Shown here in pieces: positions 32,785-43,441 of a stretch of DNA of 64,000 nucleotides. The stretch comes from Carnegiea gigantea (taxonomy: Eukaryota > Streptophyta > Magnoliopsida > Caryophyllales > Cactaceae). The DNA lies in contig JAKOGI010000443.1 in the NCBI GenBank assembly GCA_029747015.1, positions 516,501 through 580,500 of the forward strand. The letters run 5' to 3'. Both the position numbers and the translations under genes were made by a program. The notes below the pieces were generated by a model. That model saw nothing but the letters and a program-made list of their open reading frames with translations. It had not been told where the DNA came from and made no database searches. Numbering within the stretch: the first letter of the stretch is position 1; every line of letters starts with the position of its first letter.

Positions 32785-33485
32785 AGGAAGCGTGTTGGAC
32801 CCAGTGAAAGGGACAGCCACTATCTGCTAAAGAAAAAGGCAGAAAAAGCAAAGATTCCCAAAAGGACGATTATAATGGTTGCCAGCTAAAGCAAACGCAC
32901 TAAGAAAAGCAAGCAACGCGTTTTCAAAAGATGCTGTACGAAAAGCAAACGCACTAAGCAAAAGCAAAAAGCAAGCAACGCATGCTGTACGAAAAGCAGC
33001 TATTGTCTACAGTAAAAGTAGATTCTCTATTTATTTTACTTTTGCTAATTGTACTATTGTCGGTTTAGCTCTTCTATATAAAGGAGCAACCCCCCATTTG
33101 TATAGGCATCGAAAAAAGAGAGAGAGCATCTCTATCTAAAATTTCTAGAGAGAGGATGAGGGTCGAGTAACTACTCCTTTAGGGAGTAGAGTATGTAAAC
33201 AAAATTAGTGTATAATTATTAGTATTATCAATAAAAGTAGTTTTTATACATCTTGGAGAACAACATTATTCAGTTTGAGAAGAGGGTCTGGAGTACCTTT
33301 GGAATAGCCAGAGAAGTAGCCAAAAGACAGGTGGTCGCCGGCGAAAGAGGCTGAGGTCCAGCAAGGTATTGACCTTATCTCTAACCAATTATGTTCTATG
33401 TCAAGATGCATTTCTACTACTTAGTTTGATAAGACTAATAATTATCATTAATTTGTTTATATGCTTGAAACCTATTTTAGTTAAG
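32785..33485 (+). promoter_or_regulatory. Intergenic promoter, leader and poly(A) region, long-repeat class (U2)
   Basis: TATATAAA is at 33075-33082, with RNA start expected near 33105. A perfect 7-bp hairpin (CTACTCC, 5-nt loop, GGAGTAG) is at 33171-33189, and AATAAA at 33230-33235, about 125 nt after the start. The poly(A) signal thus lies downstream of the RNA start, giving a terminally redundant genomic RNA of about one genome plus 150 nt, as in caulimovirids. Upstream, at 32885-32998, a GCAAACGCACTAAG-containing module of about 60 bp occurs twice and may be an enhancer. No ORF here has an ATG start. Confidence 0.75.
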
Positions 33486-33914
33486 ATGAACCCTTTTAGC
33501 CCTGAACAATTACACGCCAAAGCCATAGTTAAAAATGCTTTAGAACGATGCCTTCTAGAGAAGGAAAACAGTGAGTTTATTATTCAGGTCAAAGAGACCT
33601 TGATTAACATTAGTAGAAGAGGACTAGAACGATTAGGTAATGACTTTTTCGATAATCCTCTAGTACTTGCTGATGGCGAGATAATTATTCCAAGCCCAAG
33701 GAGTATCCTTGAAAATGATAATCTTTATCATATGAATATTATCCAGCGTCAAAAGGCTATCCTTGACGGCATTAACGAGGCCTTACTTTCTTTAGACACT
33801 TGTCTTAGACGTCATAACCAAAATTATGACTATAGATATCAAGAGTTTCTTAAAAGAAGAAGGACCAATAGGTCTAAAAATAATTCCGCACCCAGTTGTA
33901 GCTATGCTCAATAA
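33486..33914 (+). CDS. Virus B ORF1, unknown 142-aa protein (U2 end)
   Basis: Starts ATG at 33486 (MNPFSPEQLHAKAIVKNALE). It looks helical throughout, with a strongly basic C-terminus (EFLKRRRTNRSKNNSAPS) like a nucleic-acid-binding tail. It is the first ORF on the genomic RNA, about 380 nt from the predicted 5' end and upstream of the primer site. A hydrophobic in-frame extension upstream (to 33369) has no ATG and is read as leader. I do not recognise the family; a virion-associated or transmission role would be a guess from size and charge. Confidence 0.7.
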   Translation: MNPFSPEQLHAKAIVKNALERCLLEKENSEFIIQVKETLINISRRGLERLGNDFFDNPLVLADGEIIIPSPRSILENDNLYHMNIIQRQKAILDGINEALLSLDTCLRRHNQNYDYRYQEFLKRRRTNRSKNNSAPSCSYAQ

Positions 33915-34157
33915 CTGAAAATAATTCCGCACCCAGTTGTAGCTATGCTTAATAACTGGAAAAAGAAGCTGTCGAAATGGTATCAGAGCCATTCTTCATG
34001 TCTCAGACCCAGAGACAAGCCAAATTGTCTTAAAATTAAAGAGGAAAGATGGATTTATATCTGTCAACAGGCTGAACTTGCCAATTGTCAATGGTACGTA
34101 CAACCTGACCTAGCAAGCCCTGCTAGAGATTCTTTATCAGGATTAAGTGATGGATAA
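33826..34157 (+). pseudogene. Virus B ORF2 broken by 41-bp duplication (U2/U3)
   Basis: ORF2 starts normally (MTIDIKSFLKEEGP) but meets a TGA at about 33918, because the 41 bp just before (AAAATAATTCCGCACCCAGT and onward) are tandemly duplicated. The distal part, from 33945, is open to the normal stop overlapping the capsid ATG and includes the primer site. Confidence 0.8.
33978..33991 (+). promoter_or_regulatory. Virus B tRNA-Met primer binding site (U3)
   Basis: TGGTATCAGAGCCA, perfect. Confidence 0.93.
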
Positions 34158-35794
34158 AGCTGGTAGCAGTTCATCAACTCCATATAAGGAATTATGGAAG
34201 TCCAATTTACAAGGACAAACAATAGATACTAAGCTAAATAGTATCTATGAGGGATTAGGAGAAATCCAGAAATTAATTCTGCATACTCCTAAATCAGAAT
34301 CTGAACCTCAAATAGTTCGCAGAAGAGTTAGATTTAACCCTTCTATCGACCCTACCAAACCAGGGTATCCTTCAATTTCGAACATGGTTCGAACGTTTAT
34401 TTCCTTAGAAGAATTAGAGCAAGAATATGCTCAAGCTAATTCGGATGAGGAAGACGAGATCCTAGATAAGATCAATGAACTCCAATTACAATGTAATATG
34501 GAGGCCACAGGTGAAGCATCAACAAGTCACCCTATGATTGTACCAGACTCAACGCAGTCTAGTGGTCCAAGTGGTCCAGAGGTAAGACCCGAGAGTCAGA
34601 CTAATCTTGATAGTCACATAGGAAGTGATGATGAAGAGGAAGCACAACGCTACCGATATCGTCACCCTTTGTCTAGACAAAGACGAGTGGGAAGACCTCA
34701 TCTATTCCCTCACCCAGGCCATGCTTACCCTTTGAGTAATGCAGGCGCTACCTTAAACATTGACTGTGTTACAAATACAGACGAAGTTATCAAAGAATGG
34801 GTAAAAGCCTTACTCATTTATTCTGGTGTTACCAGAACAGATGGTGATGAATTAAAAATTTTCATCCCTTTAACTTTAAGTGGGAAAGTATCTGACTGGT
34901 TTACTGCCTTACCTGAAGAAACCAAGGTAAGATATTTAGGTGGGACAACCACTAATGACAATAAAACAATCATTAATACGATTGAGAACGAAATTCGAAG
35001 AGAATTTTTGGGAGAAGACTATTCTCAGTATCGTTTAAGAGAAAAGCGATTAAAGAGGCAAAAATACCTCACGATGCTTTATAATTTACAGATATGCGAC
35101 ATCAATTATTTTGATGCCTATGTTTGTGAATTTGAAAAGTATTATTACAAAGCTGAAATATCTTCAGCAGCCTCTAATTCGTTAAATTTCCATAACGATA
35201 TGTTTTTTTACTAAATTACCATTCCCATGGAGTGATTTAATATTTAGTAAATGGAAGGCCGCTGAACGACCTGAAAGAACTGACACATTAGGTGCCAGAA
35301 TTGAGTTTGCTAGAGTAACACTAGCAGATGAATGTGAAAAAGCCTACAAAAGAAAGAGGCTTCAAAAGGATCAAAAGAAGCTGAAATGTAAAGATCAGCT
35401 CTATTATCCTAGTAAGTTTGGTTGTCAATTAGACAAATCTACTAAACAGAAAAAGAAGTTTAAGGCCAAAAAGAAACTTGGTAAACGTGTCAAGAAGCAC
35501 CCTAAACCTTTCAAGAAGAAAAGAAAATTCTTTAAAAAGAAACAAAAAAGAAAAGAAGACAAGAGTTCTTCTAAACAAATCCAAAAACAGGATTGCAAAT
35601 GTTGGAACTGCAATGAAAAGGGACATTATGCAAATGAATGCCCCAAGAAAATTAACTTTGCAGGTGTTTGCTCTAATGAGTTATTTGAGCAATTTGCAGG
35701 CTATGAAGAAGTAGCATTTTCAGACATAACGTCTGAAGACGAGATCCTCGTCTTAACATAGTTATCCAGCAGCTCAGACGATGAGTCAGACTGA
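34150..35794 (+). pseudogene. Virus B capsid gene, frameshifted (U3)
   Basis: Open from ATG 34150 to 35214, where one extra T in a T run (about 35203-35210) shifts the frame and stops it after 355 codons, before the basic region and zinc knuckle. In the original frame a TAG at 35759-35761 also replaces a tyrosine codon near the end. Lacks three residues of a GQSGPSG-type repeat seen in U2 and U8 (near 34560). Confidence 0.88.
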
Positions 35795-36968
35795 AGAGCA
35801 TTCACAACAAGAGGAAGGTGAATCCTCAGGTACGTATTCAAATGAGATACTTTTCGATAAAAAAAAGTATCAAAAGATTTTATCTAAAAACCTCAAGATA
35901 AATGAGCACGAAGGTTTTAAACGAACCTTATTACACATTTTCCGTAGAAAGAATATTCAGTACTTTGGTACTAATATTAAGGAAATCCCTATTAGCAGCA
36001 ATATAGCTGAAGGACAAGTAGAATTGCCCTTAGTAACCATCGAACAGATTAGACAAAAAATCAGGAAAGTCCCTGAAAAGGACCGAACCAAGATCGGTTA
36101 TATTCATTTTGGTGCAGTGAGAATTCATTTGAAAGCCACCTTTCAAAAGGGATTAGACACCCCTATAATTCTTACATTAATGCATAATCGCATTGCAAAT
36201 CGATCAGAAGCCATAATAGGCATTCCGAAGGGAAACTTGGTTTACCAAAACCTTAGTTTCACCACTTACCCAGGGTATAGTATACCCATTAGAGATTTGG
36301 ACACTAACCGTGCCCTGAATCTCTGTTATCACTTTCAAAGGTCAGACTTACTAGAAAGTCTACACCATTCACCATTTACCATCTATACCATGGTAAGTTA
36401 CATGCTTAGTAACACTCATGTTATTGACCAATTTCTCCAAAAAGACGAAATTGAGTTAGACGATATCTTTTCTGATATCTGTGAAATCCAGGAGATTTCT
36501 AGACCTAGGTTGCAGCCAATCAACGAGTGGCAAATTGATATTAAACAGAAACCACTGTTTAATAGATGCAATAGTATGCAAGGTAGATACTCCGTAGACG
36601 GTAGTATTCTACGAAGCTCCCCCCTTGAGCGATTGCCAAGTCCAAAACTGGCTAATTTCCAAATTGTGAGTAAGATTTACATCACACAATGGAAAGACGA
36701 ATTAATTTGGATTAATCCTGCCATCCAGCATAACTACGCTAATCCTGAGATTTATTCTCAAATGCAAGAACATAAACTAACTTATGTTCCTGTACTCTTT
36801 GAATCCGTTGAACGGATTATTCATCTAGAAAATCAAGCTTTTAAAACTAAAGCTGATTTGCTCCTAGGGATGCGTTTCTTATCAGAAACCACTTATTCCA
36901 TAACTGAGCATTTTATGACCATTAAGCTCAATGGTATAATTGTTCATGCCAGTAAAGTCCATGAATAA
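35781..36968 (+). CDS. Virus B movement protein (U3)
   Basis: 395 residues, intact, with the same 14-nt and 8-nt overlaps as U2. Differences include IKEIPIS for IQEIPIS and GIPKGN for GILKGN within a conserved block. Confidence 0.88.
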   Translation: MSQTEEHSQQEEGESSGTYSNEILFDKKKYQKILSKNLKINEHEGFKRTLLHIFRRKNIQYFGTNIKEIPISSNIAEGQVELPLVTIEQIRQKIRKVPEKDRTKIGYIHFGAVRIHLKATFQKGLDTPIILTLMHNRIANRSEAIIGIPKGNLVYQNLSFTTYPGYSIPIRDLDTNRALNLCYHFQRSDLLESLHHSPFTIYTMVSYMLSNTHVIDQFLQKDEIELDDIFSDICEIQEISRPRLQPINEWQIDIKQKPLFNRCNSMQGRYSVDGSILRSSPLERLPSPKLANFQIVSKIYITQWKDELIWINPAIQHNYANPEIYSQMQEHKLTYVPVLFESVERIIHLENQAFKTKADLLLGMRFLSETTYSITEHFMTIKLNGIIVHASKVHE

Positions 36969-38961
36969 GGTGCCATATATTAAGGTACAACTAGTTTACA
37001 GGTTTCATCAACCTGAATGGTTTCACGCCATGATAGACACAGGATCAGATGTCACAATGGCATCCGCCAATTCTTATCCAGAACGATACTGGAAAGACTT
37101 GCATAAACCCCTACAGGTGGTTGTAGCATCTGGACAGGTTACTAAACTCACCAAAACCGTTTTTGGTCAGTTTATAGCTATCCAAGATAGCACAGAAAAC
37201 CAGTTCAAGGTATTACCACTACCTACTGTAGTAATACAAGCACCTAAAGATGCTACCTATAACCTCCTCTTAGGAGTTGACTTTCTTAATAGATTGAAGG
37301 AATATAGCTGTGACCACTCACACATTAGTTTCCTTACCCCATGTGGACATTGGATTAGGTCCCAGCTCATAGCCCATCCTCAGTATCGAGGAACTATCTC
37401 ATTTCAACCACGCAGCCAGCATGGTGGAGAGCCTAGGCCCAAAAATATAAACCAGCCCAAAAACCTTACAAAAAGGCCCAAAGACCATTCTAAGGTCAAA
37501 GCCCAATTGCTAAATGCTCTATCAAACACCCAAAGAGCATTAGAATTTCGGCTAGAGAACGAAGTAAAAACACTTCTACAAGCCCATTTCGATGACAACC
37601 CATTGAAGAATTGGGACAAGGATAAGTCTTATGCAGACATCCAACTCAAAGAGGCCAACTCAATTGTACGAGTTAAGCCCATGAGATATAGTCAGGCAGA
37701 TGAACTCGAGTTCAAAGTTCAACTCAAAGAACTCGAAGAAAAGCAACTAGCTTTCAAAAGCACTGAGGATAACAAAAGTCCTCATAGTAGTCCAGCATTC
37801 ATGGTAAACAACCACTCTGAACAAAAGAGAGGCAAGCCAAGAATGGTGATTAACTACAAAAGGTTAAACGAATTAACCGTCTTTGATGGCTATTTCCTTC
37901 CTAATAAGGAATTGCTTATCAACAAAACCCTTAACAAAAAGTGGTTTTCCAAGTTTGATTGCAAATCGAGATTTTATCAGATTAAACTAAAAGAATCTGC
38001 TAAGCCCCTAACTGCATTCAGCACACCTCAAGGGCAATACATTTGGAATGTAATGCCGATAGGACTAAAAAACGCCCCACAGATTTTCCAAAGGAGAATG
38101 GATAATATCTTCAATGAATATTCAGACTTTTGTCTAGTTTATGTTGATGATATTTTGATCTTTTCTTCTAATATTGCAGATCATGCAATTCATCTCATGA
38201 AATTCATTGAGAAAAGCCGTAATCACGGGCTAATATTATCAGTTAAAAAAGCTGAGATTGCAAAAGAACAAATTGAGTTTTTAGGTCTAAAAATCGACCA
38301 TAAGGGTATAGAAATGCAACCCCACATATGTGAAAAAGTTGCCAATTTCCCTGATAAACTCTACGACCGAAAACAGGTTGAACGTTTCTTAGGATGTATC
38401 AATTACGTCAGTGACTTTGTGCCTAACCTAGCATGGTTAAGAGGTCCACTTCAAGACCTTCTTAAGAAAAGATTAAATTTATAATGGCAAGACTACCACA
38501 CCCATCTTGTCCAACAACTCAAAAGAATGTGTAGTCAATTACCTAGATTGGCCATCCCTGAACCAGGTGATCAACTAATAGTTGAAACAGATGCCTCAGA
38601 CCTTTACTGGGGAGGTGTCCTTAAAGCCAGAAAGGCTGATGACAAAGAACACATTTGCAGGTATGATAATGGATGCTTTAAACCAGCTGAGATTAATTAT
38701 CACAGCAATGAAAAGGAATTACTCGCCTTAAAACGGAGTTTCGCTAAATTCCATTTCTTTATTTTACCTGTAAAGTTCTTAGTCAGGACTGATAATACAA
38801 ATGTTAAGGCTTATATTTTTAATAAGCTTCCTTGTACTCCTGAGTATAAAAGACGCCATAGATGGCAACAATATTTTCAGGAATATCAATTCGATATTGA
38901 ACATATAAAAGGTAAGAATAACCATCTTGCTGATTTTCTTAGCAGGGAAGCCAATGGTTGA
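36961..38961 (+). pseudogene. Virus B protease-RT-RNase H with nonsense change (U3)
   Basis: Open to a TAA at 38482-38484 that replaces a glutamine codon (LNLQWQD segment), separating protease-RT from RNase H. The rest of the frame continues to the normal stop at 38961. The DTGS and YVDD motifs are present. CKSRFYQ replaces CKSGFYQ next to RT motif A, an extra likely-damaging change. Confidence 0.88.
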
Positions 38962-40072
38962 AGAACAGACATCTTCAGCAGACGCCAGATCCTTATTGGA
39001 AATGGCCATCCAGGAATTATGTGTCGCTCATGAACGAATGACACAGATCCAGACGGAAATTGAAGAGGAAATTAATCCTCGCATCATCCAGGCCTTATCC
39101 AGCCTCGATGAAGTAATGGCGTTACAAGCCATTGACTTATCTGATGAAATACATCAGGCCTTTCTTGGAGCATGTAAACGTGCCCAAAAAGGAAAAGGAC
39201 TTATGTCTGATAGTCTCCAAGAAGGAGAGGGACTTTTGTCCACACAAGAACTCCTTAAGCCTACTTTCAAAACGAAAGGAAAGGTTCAAGAATGTTCTAC
39301 CTCCTCAGAAACAGAGGAAGAAAATGACTTCACAGTCATCATGCCTAAGGCACAAAGGCCTATATTAAATCAGGCTATATCCATGGAACAATACGTTTCA
39401 TATTCAAAATGGGTTTATACAGCCCAGAGCACTAACAGTCAAGTAATTGACACTTCTGGAATTTATCCCAGAATTCATTTTCTTGCAGGAAGTCCTGCAG
39501 ACGACGTTAGCAAAGCAGTAATGTTCGGTTTCTGTGCTAGCGTTACATGCAGCCCCGGAAACAGAGAAATTTTAGGACTACATAAGTCCATAATCGAAGC
39601 AGTCAAGAAATTTCGAAAAAGCTCCAAATCAGATTGGGTAGTATTAAAAATACTATCTGCCAGCCCAGAGGTTCTACCCACTCCAGCTCCAGGGTGGTTA
39701 ATCGTTCAACTCTGCACTCCAAACAGAGCCAATTTGAAGTTCAAAAAGAACAAAGTTCTCGAACAACCAGAAGTTCACGAAGAATGGATCTGTCACCGCA
39801 GAGCCATGGGTTTCACTGTAATTTTTAACAAATTACAAGCCCTTCGAGAATCTAACAAAGGATTTATGTACAATGCCCCCAACAACATCTACATCTATGC
39901 TGAAGGAAATTGTAGCCCAAGGTATGATGCCCTTAACAAGATTAGTTCAGGGATAAGCCTTATCTACAGCTGTCGTATACCAGGCAGTCATTCTACACGA
40001 AGTTATCTCTGTGGATTCCTTCATCAAGAAAGAACAAAAGGATGCTGCATTTGTCCATTAAGGATTGGTTAA
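38954..40072 (+). CDS. Virus B ORF6 (U3)
   Basis: 372 residues, open, start overlapping the RT stop by 8 nt. It differs slightly from U2 (for example SDSLQ for SDNLQ and APNNIY for SPSNIY). Confidence 0.8.
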   Translation: MVEEQTSSADARSLLEMAIQELCVAHERMTQIQTEIEEEINPRIIQALSSLDEVMALQAIDLSDEIHQAFLGACKRAQKGKGLMSDSLQEGEGLLSTQELLKPTFKTKGKVQECSTSSETEEENDFTVIMPKAQRPILNQAISMEQYVSYSKWVYTAQSTNSQVIDTSGIYPRIHFLAGSPADDVSKAVMFGFCASVTCSPGNREILGLHKSIIEAVKKFRKSSKSDWVVLKILSASPEVLPTPAPGWLIVQLCTPNRANLKFKKNKVLEQPEVHEEWICHRRAMGFTVIFNKLQALRESNKGFMYNAPNNIYIYAEGNCSPRYDALNKISSGISLIYSCRIPGSHSTRSYLCGFLHQERTKGCCICPLRIG

Positions 40073-40780
40073 AGGAAGCGTGTTGGACCCAGTAAAAAGG
40101 ACAGCCACTATCTGCCACAGGAAAAGGCAGACGCTGCAGAAAAAGCAAAGATTCCCAAAAGACAATCATAATGGTTGCCAGCTAAAGCAAACGCACTAAG
40201 AAAAGCAAGCAACGCGTTTTCAAAAGATGCTGTACGAAAAGCAAACGCACTCAGCAAAAGCAAAAGGCAAGCAACGCATGCTGTACGAAAAGCAGCTATT
40301 GTCTACAGTAAAAGTAGATTCTCTATTTATTTTACTTTTGCTAATTGTACTATTGTCGGTTTAGCTCTTCTATATAAAGGAGCAACCCCCCATTTGTATA
40401 GGATCGAAAAAAGAGAGAGAGCATCTCTATCTAAAATTTCTAGAGAGAGGATGAGGGTCGAGTAACTACTCCTTTAGGGAGTAGAGTATGTAAACAAAAT
40501 TAGTGTATAATTATTAGCATTATCAATAAAAGTAGTTTTTATACATCTTGGTGTACAACATTATTTGGTTTGAGAAGGAGGTCTGGAGTACCTTTGGAAT
40601 AGCCAGAGAAGTAGCCAAAAGACAGGTGGTCGCCGGCGAAAGAGGCTGAGGTCCAGCGAGGTATTGACCTTATCTCTAACTAATTATGTTCTATGTCAAG
40701 ATGCATATTTACTACTTAGTTTGATAAGACTAATAATTATCATTAATTTGTTTATATGCTTGAACCCTATTTTAGTTAAG
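40073..40780 (+). promoter_or_regulatory. Intergenic promoter, leader and poly(A) region, long-repeat class (U3)
   Basis: TATATAAA at 40371-40378 and AATAAA at 40525-40530, with two copies of the GCAAACGCACT module between about 40187 and 40300. Hairpin present, unchanged. Confidence 0.72.
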
Positions 40781-41209
40781 ATGAACCCTTTTAGCCCTGA
40801 ACAATTACACGCCAAAGCCATAGTTAAAAATGCTTTAGAACGATGCCTTCTAGAGAAGGAAAACAGTGAGTTTATTATTCAGGTCAAAGAGACCTTGATT
40901 AACATTAGCAGACGAGGACTAGAAAGATTAGGAAATGACTTTTTCGATAATCCTCTAGTGCTCGCTAATGGCGAGATAATTATTCCAAGCCCAAGGAGTA
41001 TCCTTGAAAATGATAATCTTTATCATATGAATATTATCCAGCGTCAAAAGGCTATCCTTGACGGCATTAATGAAGCCTTACTTTCTTTAGACACTTGTCT
41101 TAGACGTCATAACCAAAATTATGACTATAGATATCAAGAGTTTCTTAAAAGAAGAAGGACCAAGAGGTCTAAAAATAATTCCGCACCCAGTTGTAGCTAT
41201 GCTCAATAA
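40781..41209 (+). CDS. Virus B ORF1 (U3 end)
   Basis: 142 residues, intact (MNPFSPEQLHAK to SCSYAQ). It lies 10 bp from the inverted junction, and its downstream ORF2 and primer site are missing on this strand. Confidence 0.7.
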   Translation: MNPFSPEQLHAKAIVKNALERCLLEKENSEFIIQVKETLINISRRGLERLGNDFFDNPLVLANGEIIIPSPRSILENDNLYHMNIIQRQKAILDGINEALLSLDTCLRRHNQNYDYRYQEFLKRRRTKRSKNNSAPSCSYAQ

Positions 41210-41237
41210 CTGGAAAAAGATTGAGCATAGCTACAAC
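41195..41237. repeat. Inverted junction U3/U4 (hairpin centre)
   Basis: GTAGCTATGCTCAA and its exact complement TTGAGCATAGCTAC face each other across a 14-nt loop (TAACTGGAAAAAGA). The palindrome continues outward for over 1 kb (ORF1 and promoter on both sides), but the arms are visibly diverged, so they come from two different viral copies. Confidence 0.92.
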
Positions 41238-41646
41238 TGGGTGCGGAATTATTTTTAGACCTCTTGGTCCTTCTTCTTTTAAGAAACTCTTGATATCTAT
41301 AGTCATAATTTTGGTTATGACGTCTAAGACAAGTGTCTAATGAAAGTAAGGCTTCATTGATACCTTCAAGGATTGCCTTTTGGCGATGAATAGCATTGAT
41401 ATGATAAAGATTATCATGCTCTAAGATACTCCTTGGACTAGAAATGATTATCTCGCCATCAGCGAGTACTAGAGGATTATCGAAAAAGTCATCACTTAAT
41501 CGTTCAAGTCCTCGTCTGCTAATGTTAAGCAAGGTCTCTTTGACCTGAATAATAAACTCGCTGTTTTCCTTCTCTAGAAGGCACCTTTCTAAGGCGTTTT
41601 TAACTATAGCTTTAGCATACAACTGTTCAGGGCTGAAGGGGTTCAT
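41203..41646 (-). CDS. Virus B ORF1 with altered C-terminus (U4)
   Basis: Starts at ATG 41646 (MNPFSPEQLYAKAIVKNALE) and reads through the hairpin centre, adding SFSSY in place of the normal stop, for 147 residues. It is the most divergent ORF1 in the window (ERLSDDFF for ERLGNDFF, ISSPRSILEHD). Confidence 0.6.
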   Translation of the reverse strand: MNPFSPEQLYAKAIVKNALERCLLEKENSEFIIQVKETLLNISRRGLERLSDDFFDNPLVLADGEIIISSPRSILEHDNLYHINAIHRQKAILEGINEALLSLDTCLRRHNQNYDYRYQEFLKRRRTKRSKNNSAPSCSYAQSFSSY

Positions 41647-42322
41647 GATAACTAAAATAGGTTTCAAGCATGTAAACAGATTAACGGCAATTATTAGTCT
41701 TATCAAACTAAGTAGTAAATATGTATCTTGAGATAGAACATGATTAGTTAGAGTCAAGATCAATACCTCGCTGGACCTCAGCCTCTTTCGCCGGCGACCA
41801 CCTGTCTATTGGCTACTTCTCTGGCTATTCCAAAGGTACTCCAGACCCTCTTCTCAAACTGAATAATGTTGTACTCCAAGATGTATAAAAACTACTTTTA
41901 TTGATAATACTAATAATTATACACTAATTTTATTTACATACTCTATTCCCTAAAGGAGTAGTTACTCAACCCTCATCCTCTCTCTAGAAACTTTAGATAG
42001 AGATGCTCTCTCTCTTCTTTCGATCTCCTCCTTCCCCTGATGCCTATACAAATGGGGGGTTGCTCCTTTATATAGAAGAGCTGAACCGACAATAGTACAA
42101 TTAGCAAAAGTAAAATAAATAGAGAATATACTTTTACTGTAGACAATAGCTGCTTTTCGTACAGCATGCGTTGCTTGCTTTTTGCTTTTGCTTAGTGCGT
42201 TTGCTTTTCTTAGCTGGCAACCATTATGATTGTCCTTTGGGAATCTTTGCTTTTTCTGCAGCGTCTGCCTTTTTCTTTAACAGATAGTGGCTGTCCCTTT
42301 CACTGGGTCCAACACGCTTCCT
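41647..42322 (-). promoter_or_regulatory. Intergenic promoter, leader and poly(A) region, short-repeat class (U4)
   Basis: On the minus strand TATATAAA is at 42074-42067 and AATAAA at 41902-41897. The hairpin stem has a mismatch (GGGAATAG). One copy of the GCAAACGCACTAAG module, near 42200. Confidence 0.68.
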
Positions 42323-43441
42323 TTAACCAATCCTTAACGGACAAATGCAGCATCCTTTTGTTCTTTCTTGATGAAGGAATCCACAGAGATAACTACGTGT
42401 AGAATGACTGCCTGGTATACGACAGCTGTAGATGAGGCTTATCCCTGAACTAATCTTGTTAAGGGCATCATACCTTGGACTACAATTTCCTTCAGCATAA
42501 ATGTAGATGTTGCTGGGTGAATTGTACATAAATCCTTTGTTAGATCCTCGAAGGGCTTGTAACTTGTTAAAAATTACAGTGAAACCCATGGCTCTGCGGT
42601 GACAGATCCATTCTTCGTGAACTTCTGGTTGTTCGAGAACTTTGTTCTTTTTGAACTTCAAATTGGCTCTGTTTGGAGTGCAGAGTTGAACGATTAACCA
42701 CCCTGGAGCTGGAGGGGGTAGAACCTCTGGGCTGGCAGATAGTATTTTTAATACTACCCAATCAGATTTGGAGCTTTTTCGAAACTTCTTGACTGCTTCG
42801 ATTATGGACTTATGTAGCCCTAGAATTTCTCTGTTTCCTGGGCTGCATGTAATGCTAGCACAGAAACCGAACATTACTGCCTTGCTAACGTCGTCTGCAA
42901 GACTTCCTGCAAGAAAATGAATTCTGGGATATATTCCAGAAGTGTCAATTACTTGACTGTTAGTGCTCTGGGCTGTATAAACCCATTTTGAATATGAAAC
43001 GTATTGTTCCATGGATATAGCCTGATTTAATATAGGCCTTTATGCCTTAGGCATGATGACTGTGAAGTCATTTTCTTCCTCTGTTTCTGAGGAGGTAGAA
43101 CATTCTTGAACCTTTCCTTTCGTTTTGAAAGTAGGCTTAAGGAGTTCTTGTGTGGACAAAAGTCCCTCTCCTTCTTGGAGACTATCGGACACGAGTCCTT
43201 TTCCTCTCTGGGCACGTTTACATGCTCCAAGAAAGGCCTGATGTATTTCATCAGATAAGTCAATGGCTTGTAACGCCATTACTTCATCGAGGCTGGATAA
43301 GGCCTGGATGATGCGAGGATTAATTTCCTCTTCAATTTCCGTCTGGATCTGTGTCATTCGTTCATGAGCGACACATAATTCCTGGATGGCCATTTCCAAT
43401 AAGGATCTGGCGTCTGCTGAAGATGTCTGTTTTTCAACCAT
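42323..43441 (-). pseudogene. Virus B ORF6 with nonsense change (U4)
   Basis: Start ATG at 43441 (MVEKQTSSADAR, the E-to-K variant shared with U5). A stop at 43042-43040 replaces the glutamine codon in MPKAQRP, cutting the protein to 133 residues. The remainder is open to the normal end at 42323. Confidence 0.85.

Larger units (their letters stand above)
26682..33977 (+). mobile_element. Virus B unit U2, complete (primer site to primer site)
   Basis: 7296 bp including a 41-bp duplication at its end, otherwise about 7255 bp, the same as the spacing between U7 and U8. It holds capsid, movement protein, protease-RT-RNase H and ORF6 all open, followed by the promoter region and ORF1. No integrase domain and no LTRs are present, and the unit repeats directly as a circular DNA would when integrated in tandem. 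The only clear lesions are the ORF1-ORF2 fusion before it and the 41-bp duplication in the ORF2 that follows it. Confidence 0.93.
33978..41219 (+). mobile_element. Virus B unit U3, nearly complete
   Basis: Full gene set in tandem after U2. It ends at an inverted junction about 28 nt short of the next primer site. Lesions: +1 T and an early stop in the capsid gene, and one nonsense change in RT. Movement protein, ORF6 and the following ORF1 remain open. Confidence 0.9.

Noticed and set aside
32879..33139. 86-codon frame through the promoter (also at 40175, 50827 and 57824)
   Set aside because: It begins at TTG, covers the TATA box and RNA start, and its repeats follow the DNA repeat module rather than a protein pattern.
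33369..33485. Hydrophobic 39-codon N-terminal extension of ORF1
   Set aside because: It has no ATG in any copy and begins at TTG. The conserved ATG of MNPFSPEQ is a better start.
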